Part shown: positions 1-7,879 of the stretch, piece after piece
How the letters are laid out: every line of letters begins with the position of its first letter
Numbering within the stretch: the first letter of the stretch is position 1
Notes under the pieces: model-generated
Databases searched by the model: none
Seen by the model: the letters and a program-made list of their open reading frames with translations, nothing else
Told to the model about the DNA's origin: nothing
Position numbers and translations under genes: made by a program
Assembly (NCBI RefSeq): GCF_020164955.1
Contig: NZ_JAIUHG010000006.1
Coordinates: 1-64,000, forward strand
Origin: Mesorhizobium sp. CA8
GTDB taxonomy: Bacteria; Pseudomonadota; Alphaproteobacteria; Rhizobiales; Rhizobiaceae
DNA: 64,000 bases
Direction: 5' to 3'

Positions 1-576
1 CGCCAGATCCAGAACGTCGCGGCCGGGCGGTTGAGCAACTCCTCGACCGACGCGGTCAACGGCTCGCAGCTCTTCGCGACCAACCAGCAGGTAACCCAGA
101 ACACGACCGATATCGCGGCCAACACCGCGGACATCACCACTCTCGGCAACACGATCAACAACATCAACACCGGCGGCGGCATCAAATATTTCCATGCCAA
201 TTCGACGCTTGCCGATTCCCAGGCCCTGGGGACGGACTCCGTCGCAATTGGCCCGAATGCCGTCGCCAACAATGCCGGCGACGTGGCGATCGGCCTGAAT
301 TCGGTATCGGGAGCCACGACCAATGTCGGCGGCACGACGATCGGCGGCGTCAACTACACCTTCGCTGGCGGAACGCCGGCCGGCGCATTCTCGGTCGGCT
401 CGGTGGGCGCGGAGCGCCAGATCCAGAACGTCGCGGCCGGGCGGTTGAGCAACTCCTCGACCGACGCGGTCAACGGCTCGCAGCTCTTCGCCACCAACCA
501 GCAGGTGACGCAGAACACGACCGACATCGCCGCCAACACCGCCGACATCACCACGCTTGGCAACACGATCAACAAT
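1..576 (+). repeat. Direct duplication inside the adhesin gene (414-bp period)
   Basis: About 162 bases from position 1 recur from position 415. Both copies encode the same neck and stalk residues, from RQIQNVAAGRLSN to TTLGNTINN. The few differences, such as gcgacc/gccacc, gtaaccc/gtgacgc and tatcgcg/catcgcc, are synonymous. This indicates a recent duplication or gene-conversion event with protein sequence maintained. The repeat may continue upstream of the window. Confidence 0.9.
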
Positions 577-2067
577 TTTGCCGGCGATACCTCGACTGCC
601 TACACTGACGCCAATGGCGACGGCATCCGCTACGTGCGCACCAACGACACCACGCTGCCGGCCACCGATGCCTTCGCGCAAGGGGTTGGTTCGTCGGCGC
701 TCGGCTACCAGGCAACGGCATCCGCCGCCAATTCGCTGGCTCTCGGCCGCGGCACAGCTGTCACCATCGCCGACGGCGTGGCGCTTGGCTCCGGCTCGGT
801 TTCGGATCGCGCGGTCGCGCCCGCATCGGGATCGATCCTCTCCGGCACCGGCCTTATTCCCTACAACACCTCGGACATGACCCTGCTCGGCGCCGTCTCG
901 GTGGGTACCTCTACGTCCTATCGCCAGATCATCAACGTGGCCGACGGCACTCAGGACCAGGACGCGGTCACGCTCCGTCAGTTGAAGGGTGCGCTGAGCT
1001 CCTTCGCGGTGACGCCGACCATGTACTTCCACGCCAATTCGACCGCCCCGGACTCGCTGGCGGTCGGCACCGATTCGGTCGCGATCGGCCCGCGCACCAC
1101 CGTCAACGGCGACAACGGCATCGGCATGGGCAACGGCGCCATCGTGCAGCAGACGGCGCCGGGCGGTATCGCGATCGGGCAGAACGCGACTTCCAATCAG
1201 GCCGACAGCATCGCCTTCGGCACCAACTCGACCGCCAACGGCGCCCAGTCCATGGCGCTCGGCGCCGGCGCCACGGCCAATGAGCCGGGCAGCGTCGCGC
1301 TCGGCGCCGGCTCGACGACCGCCGCGGCAGTCGCCACCACCGGCACGACGATCAACGGCGTCAGCTACACCTTCGCCGGAACCGCTCCGACGAGCACGGT
1401 GAGCGTCGGCAGCGTCGGCAACGAGCGCACCGTCACCAATGTGGCGGCGGGACGGATCAGTGCCTCCTCCACCGACGCCATCAATGGCAGCCAGCTCTAC
1501 GCGACCAATCAGGCTGTCGAAGCAGTGCAGGGAAGTGTCGGCAATCTGAATGAGTTCGCCGTCCAGTATGACAAGAACCCGGACGGCACCAAGTCCAATT
1601 CGCTGACGCTTGTCGGCGGCGACGTGAATGCGCCCGTCGTCATCCACAATGTCGGCGCCGGCACCGCCGATACCGATGCAGTCAACGTGCTACAATTCAA
1701 CAACGGGCTGGCGACAACGTTCGACAACTCCAAGGCCTATACCAACCAGGTGGCGGCAACCACGCTGCAGCAGGCCAATGCCTACACCGACTCCAAGCTC
1801 AGCCAGCTCAACATGGATATGGGCGAGGCTCGGGGCGAGGCGCGCCAGGCTGCCGCGATCGGCCTTGCGGCCGCCTCGCTGCGCTATGACGACCGTCCGG
1901 GCAAGCTGAGCGTGGCGGCCGGTGGCGGCTACTGGCGCGGCGAAGGCGCCGTCGCGTTCGGCGCCGGTTACACCAGCGAAGATGGCAGAGCCCGGGCAAA
2001 CGTATCCGGCACGACGGCGGGTGGGCACTGGGGTGTCGGCGCGGGTGTCAGCTTTACCCTGAACTAG
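1..2067 (+). CDS. Trimeric autotransporter adhesin, YadA/Hia type (5' end outside window)
   Basis: The reading frame is open from base 1, so only the C-terminal ~688 residues are here. It is rich in Ala/Gly/Thr/Asn/Ser and carries several head/neck repeats: AIG-type motifs such as SVAIGP, SIAFGT and SMALGA, each followed by the neck-like pattern VAAGR-(L/I)-S-x-SSTDA-(V/I)-NGSQL. The last ~90 residues contain a coiled-coil neck and four beta strands rich in Gly, Tyr and Trp, typical of the YadA membrane anchor that forms a 12-strand pore from three subunits. It ends in FTLN rather than the usual terminal aromatic residue. The family exports its stalk to the cell surface and mediates adhesion and autoagglutination. 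The IalB-family gene starts 16 bases after the stop, suggesting co-transcription. Confidence 0.93.
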   Translation, partial: RQIQNVAAGRLSNSSTDAVNGSQLFATNQQVTQNTTDIAANTADITTLGNTINNINTGGGIKYFHANSTLADSQALGTDSVAIGPNAVANNAGDVAIGLNSVSGATTNVGGTTIGGVNYTFAGGTPAGAFSVGSVGAERQIQNVAAGRLSNSSTDAVNGSQLFATNQQVTQNTTDIAANTADITTLGNTINNFAGDTSTAYTDANGDGIRYVRTNDTTLPATDAFAQGVGSSALGYQATASAANSLALGRGTAVTIADGVALGSGSVSDRAVAPASGSILSGTGLIPYNTSDMTLLGAVSVGTSTSYRQIINVADGTQDQDAVTLRQLKGALSSFAVTPTMYFHANSTAPDSLAVGTDSVAIGPRTTVNGDNGIGMGNGAIVQQTAPGGIAIGQNATSNQADSIAFGTNSTANGAQSMALGAGATANEPGSVALGAGSTTAAAVATTGTTINGVSYTFAGTAPTSTVSVGSVGNERTVTNVAAGRISASSTDAINGSQLYATNQAVEAVQGSVGNLNEFAVQYDKNPDGTKSNSLTLVGGDVNAPVVIHNVGAGTADTDAVNVLQFNNGLATTFDNSKAYTNQVAATTLQQANAYTDSKLSQLNMDMGEARGEARQAAAIGLAAASLRYDDRPGKLSVAAGGGYWRGEGAVAFGAGYTSEDGRARANVSGTTAGGHWGVGAGVSFTLN

Positions 2068-2114
2068 AGCGTGATCGCGAAAAGTGCGTAGCGGTTCTTC
2101 GAATAATCATGCTC
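2067..2114. repeat. Short intergenic palindrome (AAAAGTG-N5-CGGTT core)
   Basis: Outer arms GAGCGTGAT and ATCATGCTC are complementary with one mismatch. They enclose the core gaaaagtgcgtagcggttc that recurs elsewhere in the window. The element begins at the last base of the adhesin stop codon. It contains the only plausible start codon, GTG at 2084, of the next gene. Confidence 0.75.
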
Positions 2115-2707
2115 ACGCAAAAAGCCCCTTCACGGCCGGACGAGCCGTCTCTGCCGTCGCACTGTGCATGGCTTGCCTGCTCCTGTCCGGTCCGCGTGCG
2201 GTCGGGCAGGAGGCGGCCCAGCCCGCCTATCGGATAAAGCCTTCCGACGTGGCGGTGCCTGCGGGCGTGAAGCTTGGCGACTATCAGCGCACCACTCGTC
2301 CGTTCGAGAACTGGACGCTGATCTGCGACGAGAACCTGCAGGCCAGGAAGAAGGTGTGCAACATCGGCCAGTCTTTTATCGACCAAAGCCAGGCGTTGGT
2401 CTTCAGCTGGTCGCTCGCGGCCGACGAGAAAGGCAAACCCTTCATGATATTGCGGACTCCAAGCGCGGCAGGTAAGGGCAGCAAGCTTTCGCTGAGACTT
2501 GCCGGCCGCAAACAGCCGGTCGACGTTCAGCTGCAGGGTTGCGATGCGTCGGTCTGCGTCGGCTATGTGCCCGTCGGCCCGGTGCTTCGCGAGCAGATCG
2601 GCAAAGAGACCACGGTCCAGGTTTCCTATTCTCTGCCGTCGGGAGCGACCGTCAGCATCGATGCCCCGTTCAAGGGACTCAAGACCGCGCTGTCGGCCAT
2701 CAACTAG
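2084..2707 (+). CDS. IalB family protein (invasion-associated locus B), exported
   Basis: The 207-residue product has an N-terminal signal peptide (hydrophobic stretch ~ residues 20-40, cleavage near AVGQEA). The mature domain reads RPFENWTLICD, then KKVCNIGQ, then a late GCDASVCVGY, giving the four cysteines and strand pattern of the IalB family. Bartonella and Brucella relatives are linked to host-cell invasion; in rhizobia the role is undefined and periplasmic or outer-membrane. A TGA at 2072 blocks this frame upstream, and the next ATG (2168) would destroy the signal peptide, so GTG 2084 inside the repeat is the best start. The gene sits between the adhesin and a membrane protein, 12 bases before the latter. 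Confidence 0.85.
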   Translation: MRSGSSNNHAHAKSPFTAGRAVSAVALCMACLLLSGPRAVGQEAAQPAYRIKPSDVAVPAGVKLGDYQRTTRPFENWTLICDENLQARKKVCNIGQSFIDQSQALVFSWSLAADEKGKPFMILRTPSAAGKGSKLSLRLAGRKQPVDVQLQGCDASVCVGYVPVGPVLREQIGKETTVQVSYSLPSGATVSIDAPFKGLKTALSAIN

Positions 2708-2719
2708 AAAGACTTTGAG

Positions 2720-3445
2720 ATGACACGCCAATCCATCGAGGACAGAATCCTGACGCACTCCCAGCCGGTCGCGCTGCCGGAGCCGCCGGCAAGTGCGCCG
2801 CCACAGCGTTCGCCAGGCCGGCGCCTGGTGCGAAACACGGCGCTGCTCGGCGCGTTCGCGGTCTTGGTCGCGGCGGCGGTCGTCCTGTCGTTCCGTCTCT
2901 ATCCCGCGCTTGGAACATTCGTCGCGGGCACGGCCTCCGCGCAGGCGCAGGCGCCCATGCAGGGCAAGCCGGCAGAAGTCTTGCCCGCGACGGCCGACGC
3001 CTCGGCAAACAAGAATCCCTTCCAGGCGCATGTCGCACAGGCAGGTGTCCGCACCTGCGCCAATCTCTTTGCCACGATGGGGCAGGCTCTGACTGCCGGG
3101 TCGACCTATGCGATCCAGACGCAATGGGACAACGCTTCGCCCGATACCCACGCCGTGCAGGCCGTCGCCGGGATGAGCTACAACCTGCCAAACTACAAGA
3201 CGCAGGCCGCGGGCGTCGTTTTTGCCTCGCCTGTCGGCCAGAGCTGCGAGGGCGGCTTCGTGCGCGTGGCGCCGTTCCCTCGCTCTTGCCAGGAAGTCGC
3301 CGGCACGCTTCCGAAGGGCAGCCTGCTGGCGGACAATCTTTCGAACTCGATGCTTTTCAACCTGGCCGACAATGCCGGCCAGGCGTTGCTGGTCCCGACC
3401 GGCAACACTTGCATCGTCGTCTCGGTCGCGCGCATGGGCGGCTAG
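2720..3445 (+). CDS. Membrane-anchored protein of unknown function
   Basis: I do not recognise a family. The 241-residue product starts at ATG 2720, 12 bases after the IalB-like gene. It has a proline-rich cytoplasmic N-terminus (~ residues 1-35), one transmembrane helix (~ residues 39-60), an Ala/Gln-rich linker, and a periplasmic domain from ~100 with four cysteines (contexts RTCANLF, QSCEGG, PRSCQEV and GNTCIVV) that could form two disulfides. Repeated hydrophobic beta-like stretches suggest a small extracytoplasmic beta fold. Its tight spacing places it in the adhesin operon, so a role in adhesin export or surface stability is possible, but that is inference only. Confidence 0.7.
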   Translation: MTRQSIEDRILTHSQPVALPEPPASAPPQRSPGRRLVRNTALLGAFAVLVAAAVVLSFRLYPALGTFVAGTASAQAQAPMQGKPAEVLPATADASANKNPFQAHVAQAGVRTCANLFATMGQALTAGSTYAIQTQWDNASPDTHAVQAVAGMSYNLPNYKTQAAGVVFASPVGQSCEGGFVRVAPFPRSCQEVAGTLPKGSLLADNLSNSMLFNLADNAGQALLVPTGNTCIVVSVARMGG

Positions 3446-3494
3446 AGCCGGGCATGACGGTCGACTGCTGAATAGCTGCAACTGGAGCACGAAG

Positions 3495-3971
3495 ATGCTG
3501 ATCAATCCCCGTCTTTCGATCCCGCTGCTTGCGGCGCTCGCCGGGCTTACGATTGCGAGCAACGCCGCTGACCTGGTCGCCCCGTCACCGCCAGCGTCGG
3601 CGAGCGAGGAAAAGGGCATCTGGGGCGCGATCGCCTATTCGCCGGGCGACGGCCGTCACGGCTTCTTCTGGGGCGCCGACAAGCGGCAGGAAGCGGAAGA
3701 CATAGCGCTCAAGCATTGCGAGAACGCGGACGGCAAGGGCTGCCGGGTGGTCGAGGTGTTCCGCAACCATCGCCATTGGGACGATGATGACGGCACCGGC
3801 TTTCCCTATGAGCACTGCGCCGCGCTCTCGGTCGGCAAGAGCCGCGGCGCGGCGACGCCGTTCTGGGGCGCAGCGTCGGCCACGAACCGCCGCGAAGCCG
3901 AGGACAAGGCGACAGCCCAGTGCGGAGGCGAGAACAAGGAGTGCAAGATCCGCGAGTGGGTTTGCACCTGA
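3495..3971 (+). CDS. DUF4189-type exported protein
   Basis: The product is 158 residues, starting at ATG 3495 behind a ggagcacgaag ribosome-binding site. A signal peptide covers ~ residues 1-24 (LLAALAGLTIASNAA). The mature part has two similar halves: WGAIAYSPGDGRHGF...EAEDIALKHCENADGKGCRVV, and GAATPFWGAASATNRREAEDKATAQCGGENKECKI. This WGAIA...A...C...C pattern is the DUF4189 signature, found in small secreted proteins of unknown role. It lies 49 bases after the preceding gene and probably ends the adhesin operon. The frame is open further upstream, but nothing before 3495 looks like a natural N-terminus. Confidence 0.8.
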   Translation: MLINPRLSIPLLAALAGLTIASNAADLVAPSPPASASEEKGIWGAIAYSPGDGRHGFFWGADKRQEAEDIALKHCENADGKGCRVVEVFRNHRHWDDDDGTGFPYEHCAALSVGKSRGAATPFWGAASATNRREAEDKATAQCGGENKECKIREWVCT

Positions 3972-4041
3972 CGGGAAGCAGCCGCCGGATATTCCGTCGC
4001 GTCCGAACATCGGAGAGCGACACAGCGTCCGCACTTGGTGA

Positions 4042-4692
4042 TCAGAGAGCGGGGCGCTTGGCGATGGCCAGGCCGATGCCGAGCGCGATCATCGCGCCGC
4101 CTGACGCCTCGCGCAGGCGGCGCATCGCATTGTTGCGCCCGGCCGCGCCTTGCCGGATACGGCTGGCCGCGAATGCGACCACGACGTCGGCGAGCCTATT
4201 GAGCGTTACCGAAACGAAGCCGAGGGTCATGAATTGCAGGGCGACATGGCCGGCGCTGAGGTTCACGAATTGCGGAATGAAGGCCAGGAAGAAGGCCGCC
4301 GTCTTCGGATTCAAGGCCTCGACCAGCACGCCTTCGCGAAACCCTCGGCCGGCGCCGACGGCAGCCGCCGGCGTCCCGCCTTCCAGCATCGTCTTTGCCT
4401 CGCGGCGCGCGGACTGAAAGGTGCGGAAGCCGAGCCAGACGAGGTAGACGGCGCCGATCAGCTTCAGCGCCGTGAACAGCTCCGCGCTCGCAAGCACGAT
4501 TGCCGAAACGCCAAGGCTGCCGGCCAGCACGTGGACCATGCCGCCCAGCCCGGTCCCGAAACTCGAGGCGATGCCTTCCGCCCGTCCTCCGGCCAGCGTG
4601 CGCGCCGCGACATAGAAGATGCCCGGCCCTGGCGTGATGGCGAGCAGGAACGCCGCGGCGAAATACAGGGCGAACTGGGTCAGGTCCGGCAT
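4042..4692 (-). CDS. LysE/RhtB family amino-acid exporter
   Basis: The product is 216 residues with about six transmembrane helices. The N-terminal signature FLLAITPGPGIFYVAARTLAGGRAEGI is diagnostic of the LysE/RhtB family, which exports amino acids such as lysine, homoserine or threonine from the cytoplasm. The start at 4692 (MPDLTQF) matches the family; the open frame extends 32 codons upstream but that part is charged and overlaps paiB. It begins 25 bases after the paiB-like stop, so the two are probably one transcript divergent from the MocR regulator, which likely controls both. The exported substrate cannot be told from sequence. Confidence 0.9.
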   Translation of the reverse strand: MPDLTQFALYFAAAFLLAITPGPGIFYVAARTLAGGRAEGIASSFGTGLGGMVHVLAGSLGVSAIVLASAELFTALKLIGAVYLVWLGFRTFQSARREAKTMLEGGTPAAAVGAGRGFREGVLVEALNPKTAAFFLAFIPQFVNLSAGHVALQFMTLGFVSVTLNRLADVVVAFAASRIRQGAAGRNNAMRRLREASGGAMIALGIGLAIAKRPAL

Positions 4693-4717
4693 GACGGGCT
4701 CGTTAAGGGATTGCGTT

Positions 4718-5341
4718 TCAAACCGGGATGAGTGGCGCGACATCGCGGTCCGACGGACGGTCGCTCGATGACAGGCCGGAAATAACACCGGCGCGATCGG
4801 CGGCGTTGCGGTTCTGGCTCATCTTGCGCTTGCCTTCGAGCTTCGTGATCGGCATGCGCAAGCCGACAATACCCTTGAGCTGCGACTGGATGAAATCCGC
4901 CGGCGCGTCCGACACGGCCCAGGGCGCGGCGCGTTCTCCTTCATACAGGTTGGTCAGTCGCGTCACGACCTCGAGCAACCTGTCGGCATCCTCGAAGAAT
5001 TCGACAGGACCACGGGCGTGGACCGCGACATAGTTCCAGGTCGGGACAACCTTTCCGGTCTCCTGCTTGGTCTGGTACCAGGCCGGCGTCACATAGGCGT
5101 CCGGCCCCATGAAGATCGCCAGCCCATCGCCCACCAGCGGCACGCGCCATTGCGGATTTGCCTTTGCGACATGGCCGTAGATCACGCCATGCTCGCCCTC
5201 GTTCTCGTCGAGCAAAAGCGGCAACGGCGTCGCCAGCGGACCTTCCGCCGTGGCGGTGACCAGCGTCGCCAGACGCGCCGCGCGGATCGTGGCCATCAGG
5301 CTCTCTTGATCGTCGTCGCGGAAGGCAGGCGGGATATACAT
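4718..5341 (-). CDS. PaiB-type FMN-binding regulator-like protein
   Basis: The 207-residue product begins MYIPPAFRDDD, the hallmark start of the PaiB / FMN-binding negative regulator family. It has the split-barrel flavin fold: ATLVT, then GHVAKANPQW, then AIFMGPDAYVTPAWY, then VPTWNYVAVHARG. Bacillus PaiB was named as a repressor of sporulation and degradative-enzyme genes, but many members are probably flavin or heme-binding enzymes; the real activity here is unknown. An aaggag ribosome-binding site precedes the ATG. It is divergent from the MocR gene by 77 bases and followed by the LysE-type exporter. This regulator/PaiB/exporter trio suggests a small-molecule detoxification or export unit. 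Confidence 0.9.
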   Translation of the reverse strand: MYIPPAFRDDDQESLMATIRAARLATLVTATAEGPLATPLPLLLDENEGEHGVIYGHVAKANPQWRVPLVGDGLAIFMGPDAYVTPAWYQTKQETGKVVPTWNYVAVHARGPVEFFEDADRLLEVVTRLTNLYEGERAAPWAVSDAPADFIQSQLKGIVGLRMPITKLEGKRKMSQNRNAADRAGVISGLSSSDRPSDRDVAPLIPV

Positions 5342-5380
5342 GGTGAAAACTCCTTGCGTTGCACAGCAAGATGCCGGAAA

Positions 5381-5431
5381 GCTGGATTGCTTGGAACATC
5401 CAGTTTTGAAGGTTTTTTGTGGTCCAGTTTG
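5381..5431. promoter_or_regulatory. Repeated CTGGA(T/C) sites, candidate MocR operator
   Basis: Three related sites lie between the divergent paiB-like and mocR-like genes. GCTGGATTG is at 5381-5389 on the plus strand. ATCCAGTTTT (5398-5407) and GTCCAGTTTG (5422-5431) read AAAACTGGAT and CAAACTGGAC on the minus strand and form a direct repeat 24 bases apart. MocR regulators commonly bind paired direct repeats, and TauR sites contain CTGGAC. The last site covers the regulator's own start codon, suggesting autoregulation. The assignment is inference from motif and position. Confidence 0.5.
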
Positions 5432-6846
5432 AGCAGGACGGCGTGGCGCGCCGCATCATCGCGGCCGTCAAGGCGCAGATCCACAGCGGCGCCTACAGGC
5501 CCGGTGATCGCTTGCCGTCGACGCGGGCCTTTGCCGCCGAATGGGGCGCGTCGCGGACCACGGTGACCGCGGCCTACAGCCAACTCGATGCCGAGGGCTA
5601 CCTGGTCATCCGGCAGGGGTCGCGCGCGATCGTTGCTCCGGGACTGGAGAAGGCGTCGGGAGAAGCGCCCGTCGCGGCCGCTTCGCCACGGCACCTGTCT
5701 GCATTCGCGCGACGGTTGCTGACCCTGCCTCCGGCGGCGTTGGCGCAGCCGGTCAAGATTGCCGATTTCCGCTATGGCGACCTGTCCGGAGCGGACTTTC
5801 CCGTGCTGGCCTGGCGGCGGGCGTCGAACAAGGCAATCGTCAACCGCGCCGCGCGGCTGCGCTATGGTGACCCGCAGGGGTCTTCCGGTCTGCGTAACGC
5901 GCTTCAGGCCTATCTCTGGCGGGCTCGCGGCATCAATTGCACGCCGGACCAGATCGTCATCGTCAACGGCTCGCAGCAGGGGCTCGACCTCTGCGCGCGC
6001 CTGCTGCTCGACCCCGGTGACCCCTTTGTGATCGAGAACCCGGGCTATCTGCTGGCACGCCACGCCTTCGAGGCGGCCGGAGGCATTGCCGTGCCCGTTC
6101 CTGTCGATGCGGATGGGCTAAGGACGGAAAAGCTGCCGCCGGCCCGTCTCGCCTATGTGACGCCCTCGCACCAGTTTCCGCTCGGCGGCGTGCTTTCGGC
6201 GACGCGGCGGCGGTCGCTGCTGGCCTGGGCCGCCGGTACGGGGGCCTATATTGTGGAAGACGATTATGACGGCGAATACCGTCACGACATCAGCCCCATT
6301 CCGCCGTTGCAGGCGCTGGACGCGGACTCGGTGATTTATGTCGGCACGCTGTCCAAGACGCTCTCGCCGACCTTGAGGCTCGGCTATCTCGTCGTTCCCC
6401 TGAGCCTTCGCCGGGCATTCGGCGAGGCCAAGCGCCTGACCGACCGGCATGCTCCGATGCTGGAGCAGGACGTGTTGGCCGAGCTGCTGGCGAGCGGCGC
6501 CTACGAACGCCACGTGCGCAGCATCCGCAGGAAGAACGCTGAGCGCAGACAGGTCCTGCTGAAGGCTTTGGCTGACCATCTGGGGCCGCAGGTCACTGTC
6601 GCCGGAGCCGATACCGGCCTGCATGTCGTCGCCTGGATGAACGGCATCGATGCCGGACGCGAACTGGCGATCATCGCCGCGGCGCGCGCTGCCGGCATCG
6701 GCCTATATCCCGTGTCGCCCCTTTATGATCCGAGCAGACCCAGGCCGGAAACGGCCGGCTTCATCCTGGGCTACGCCGGGCTCGACGCGGAGGCATTGCG
6801 ACGCGGCGTCGCGGTGCTGGCCACGATTTTGGCCGAGCACCGCTGA
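5419..6846 (+). CDS. MocR-type regulator (GntR helix-turn-helix fused to aminotransferase-like domain)
   Basis: The 475-residue product has a winged-helix domain at ~ residues 5-75 (SGAYRPGDRLPSTRAFA, then SRTTVTAAYSQLDAEGYL), a linker, and a class I aminotransferase-like domain at ~105-475. The PLP-binding lysine is K313 in the context GTLSKTLSPTLRLGY, with the cofactor aspartate in EDDYDGEY. Such proteins sense PLP-linked ligands and control an adjacent, divergent gene. The likely targets here are paiB-lysE. The GTG start at 5419 has gaagg seven bases upstream; a TGA at 5407 limits the frame. Part of the putative operator overlaps the start. Confidence 0.94.
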   Translation: MVQFEQDGVARRIIAAVKAQIHSGAYRPGDRLPSTRAFAAEWGASRTTVTAAYSQLDAEGYLVIRQGSRAIVAPGLEKASGEAPVAAASPRHLSAFARRLLTLPPAALAQPVKIADFRYGDLSGADFPVLAWRRASNKAIVNRAARLRYGDPQGSSGLRNALQAYLWRARGINCTPDQIVIVNGSQQGLDLCARLLLDPGDPFVIENPGYLLARHAFEAAGGIAVPVPVDADGLRTEKLPPARLAYVTPSHQFPLGGVLSATRRRSLLAWAAGTGAYIVEDDYDGEYRHDISPIPPLQALDADSVIYVGTLSKTLSPTLRLGYLVVPLSLRRAFGEAKRLTDRHAPMLEQDVLAELLASGAYERHVRSIRRKNAERRQVLLKALADHLGPQVTVAGADTGLHVVAWMNGIDAGRELAIIAAARAAGIGLYPVSPLYDPSRPRPETAGFILGYAGLDAEALRRGVAVLATILAEHR

Positions 6847-6886
6847 TGATCGGTGCATGTTGCCCATGCACATGGGCAGAAAGAGG

Positions 6887-7708
6887 TCAGAAAATCTCGT
6901 TGGTGAGATTCTTGACCGGGCCGAGCAGGATCGAGCCCGTCGGCACACCGTTGTCGATCGGGATCGCCTTGCGCTCCGGCATGTTCTCTTCCGGCGCGCC
7001 GATGTTGGCCGTCACGATGACCGGGGTCTTGGTCGGCACGCGGTCATAGAGGTCGATGATGTCCTGGTTGATCAGGCGCACGCAGCCCGACGATACCGAC
7101 TTGCCGATCGACCACCATTCGGGCGAGCCGTGCAAGCGGTAGAGCGTGTCCTGGTTGCCCTGGAAGAGATAGAGCGCACGCGCCCCGAGCGGGTTCTTCA
7201 GGCCGCCCGGCATGCCGCCATTCTTGGCGCTGAATTGCGTCAGCTCCGGCTGGCGCGCGACCATCTCGTCCGGCGGCGTCCATTTCGGCCATTTCTGCTT
7301 CCACTGCACGACCGCGTCGCCCGACCATTCGAAGCCGGCGCGGCCAAGGCCGACGCCGTAGCGGATCGCCTGGCCGCCCTCGCGCACCAGATAAAGGAAA
7401 TGGCCGGTGGTATCGACGACGATGGTGCCAGGGCGCTGTCCGGTCGGATCGGGAACGATCTGGCGCAAGAATTGGTGATCGATCTTGTTCACCGGAATTG
7501 CTGGCAGGTCGAAGCCGTTGTCCGACATCGGGCCATACATCGTCGCGTAATCGCCGAGCGGCGGCTCGACATAGGTCGGTGGCGGCGGCTGGATGGGAGC
7601 AGGGGCCGGACCGGTGGTGGTGCAGGCGGACACGGCGGCCGAGGCAGCGCCGAGGGCTGTGAAATTGAGGAAGCCACGGCGGCTGATGCGGAAGGAAGCG
7701 TCTGACAT
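6887..7708 (-). CDS. L,D-transpeptidase (YkuD/ErfK family), probable Tat-exported lipoprotein
   Basis: The 273-residue product has a twin-arginine signal (SRRGFLNF) followed by a hydrophobic stretch ending VSAC at ~ residue 29, a plausible lipobox. The YkuD domain (~95-245) contains the catalytic pattern H-G-S-P-E-W-W...S-x-G-C-V-R-L, with the nucleophilic cysteine at about residue 208. L,D-transpeptidases make 3-3 cross-links in peptidoglycan or anchor proteins to it in the periplasm; rhizobia have many paralogues. It converges with the mocR-like gene (40 bases apart). The Tat-plus-lipobox start matches many rhizobial homologues. Confidence 0.93.
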   Translation of the reverse strand: MSDASFRISRRGFLNFTALGAASAAVSACTTTGPAPAPIQPPPPTYVEPPLGDYATMYGPMSDNGFDLPAIPVNKIDHQFLRQIVPDPTGQRPGTIVVDTTGHFLYLVREGGQAIRYGVGLGRAGFEWSGDAVVQWKQKWPKWTPPDEMVARQPELTQFSAKNGGMPGGLKNPLGARALYLFQGNQDTLYRLHGSPEWWSIGKSVSSGCVRLINQDIIDLYDRVPTKTPVIVTANIGAPEENMPERKAIPIDNGVPTGSILLGPVKNLTNEIF

Positions 7709-7853
7709 GGTTGCCTTTTCTAGGTCTTAATTCGCAAGAAAGCATGAACCCGCGGGCACGTCGCGGCGGCATTCATAACAGTCGGCGGCGATAGGCGGTT
7801 CCAATTCTGGCCTGAGGGTGGACAGAAAAAGGCGAAGCTGTGACCGCGCCACA

Positions 7854-7875
7854 GCTGTTGCCCTGCAGCAACAGC
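7854..7875. terminator. Hairpin downstream of the dehalogenase gene
   Basis: Perfect 8-bp arms GCTGTTGC (7854-7861) and GCAACAGC (7868-7875) flank the six-base loop cctgca. It lies four bases beyond the stop of the minus-strand haloacid dehalogenase gene. There is no T-run, so termination is uncertain. The rest of 7709-7853 shows no gene. Confidence 0.35.
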
Positions 7876-7879
7876 GGCG

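Noticed and set aside
2054..3619. Long antisense open frame opposite the IalB-like and following genes
   Set aside because: Arg/Gly/Asp-rich composition, no family motif, fully overlaps supported genes on the other strand; typical of GC-rich shadow frames.
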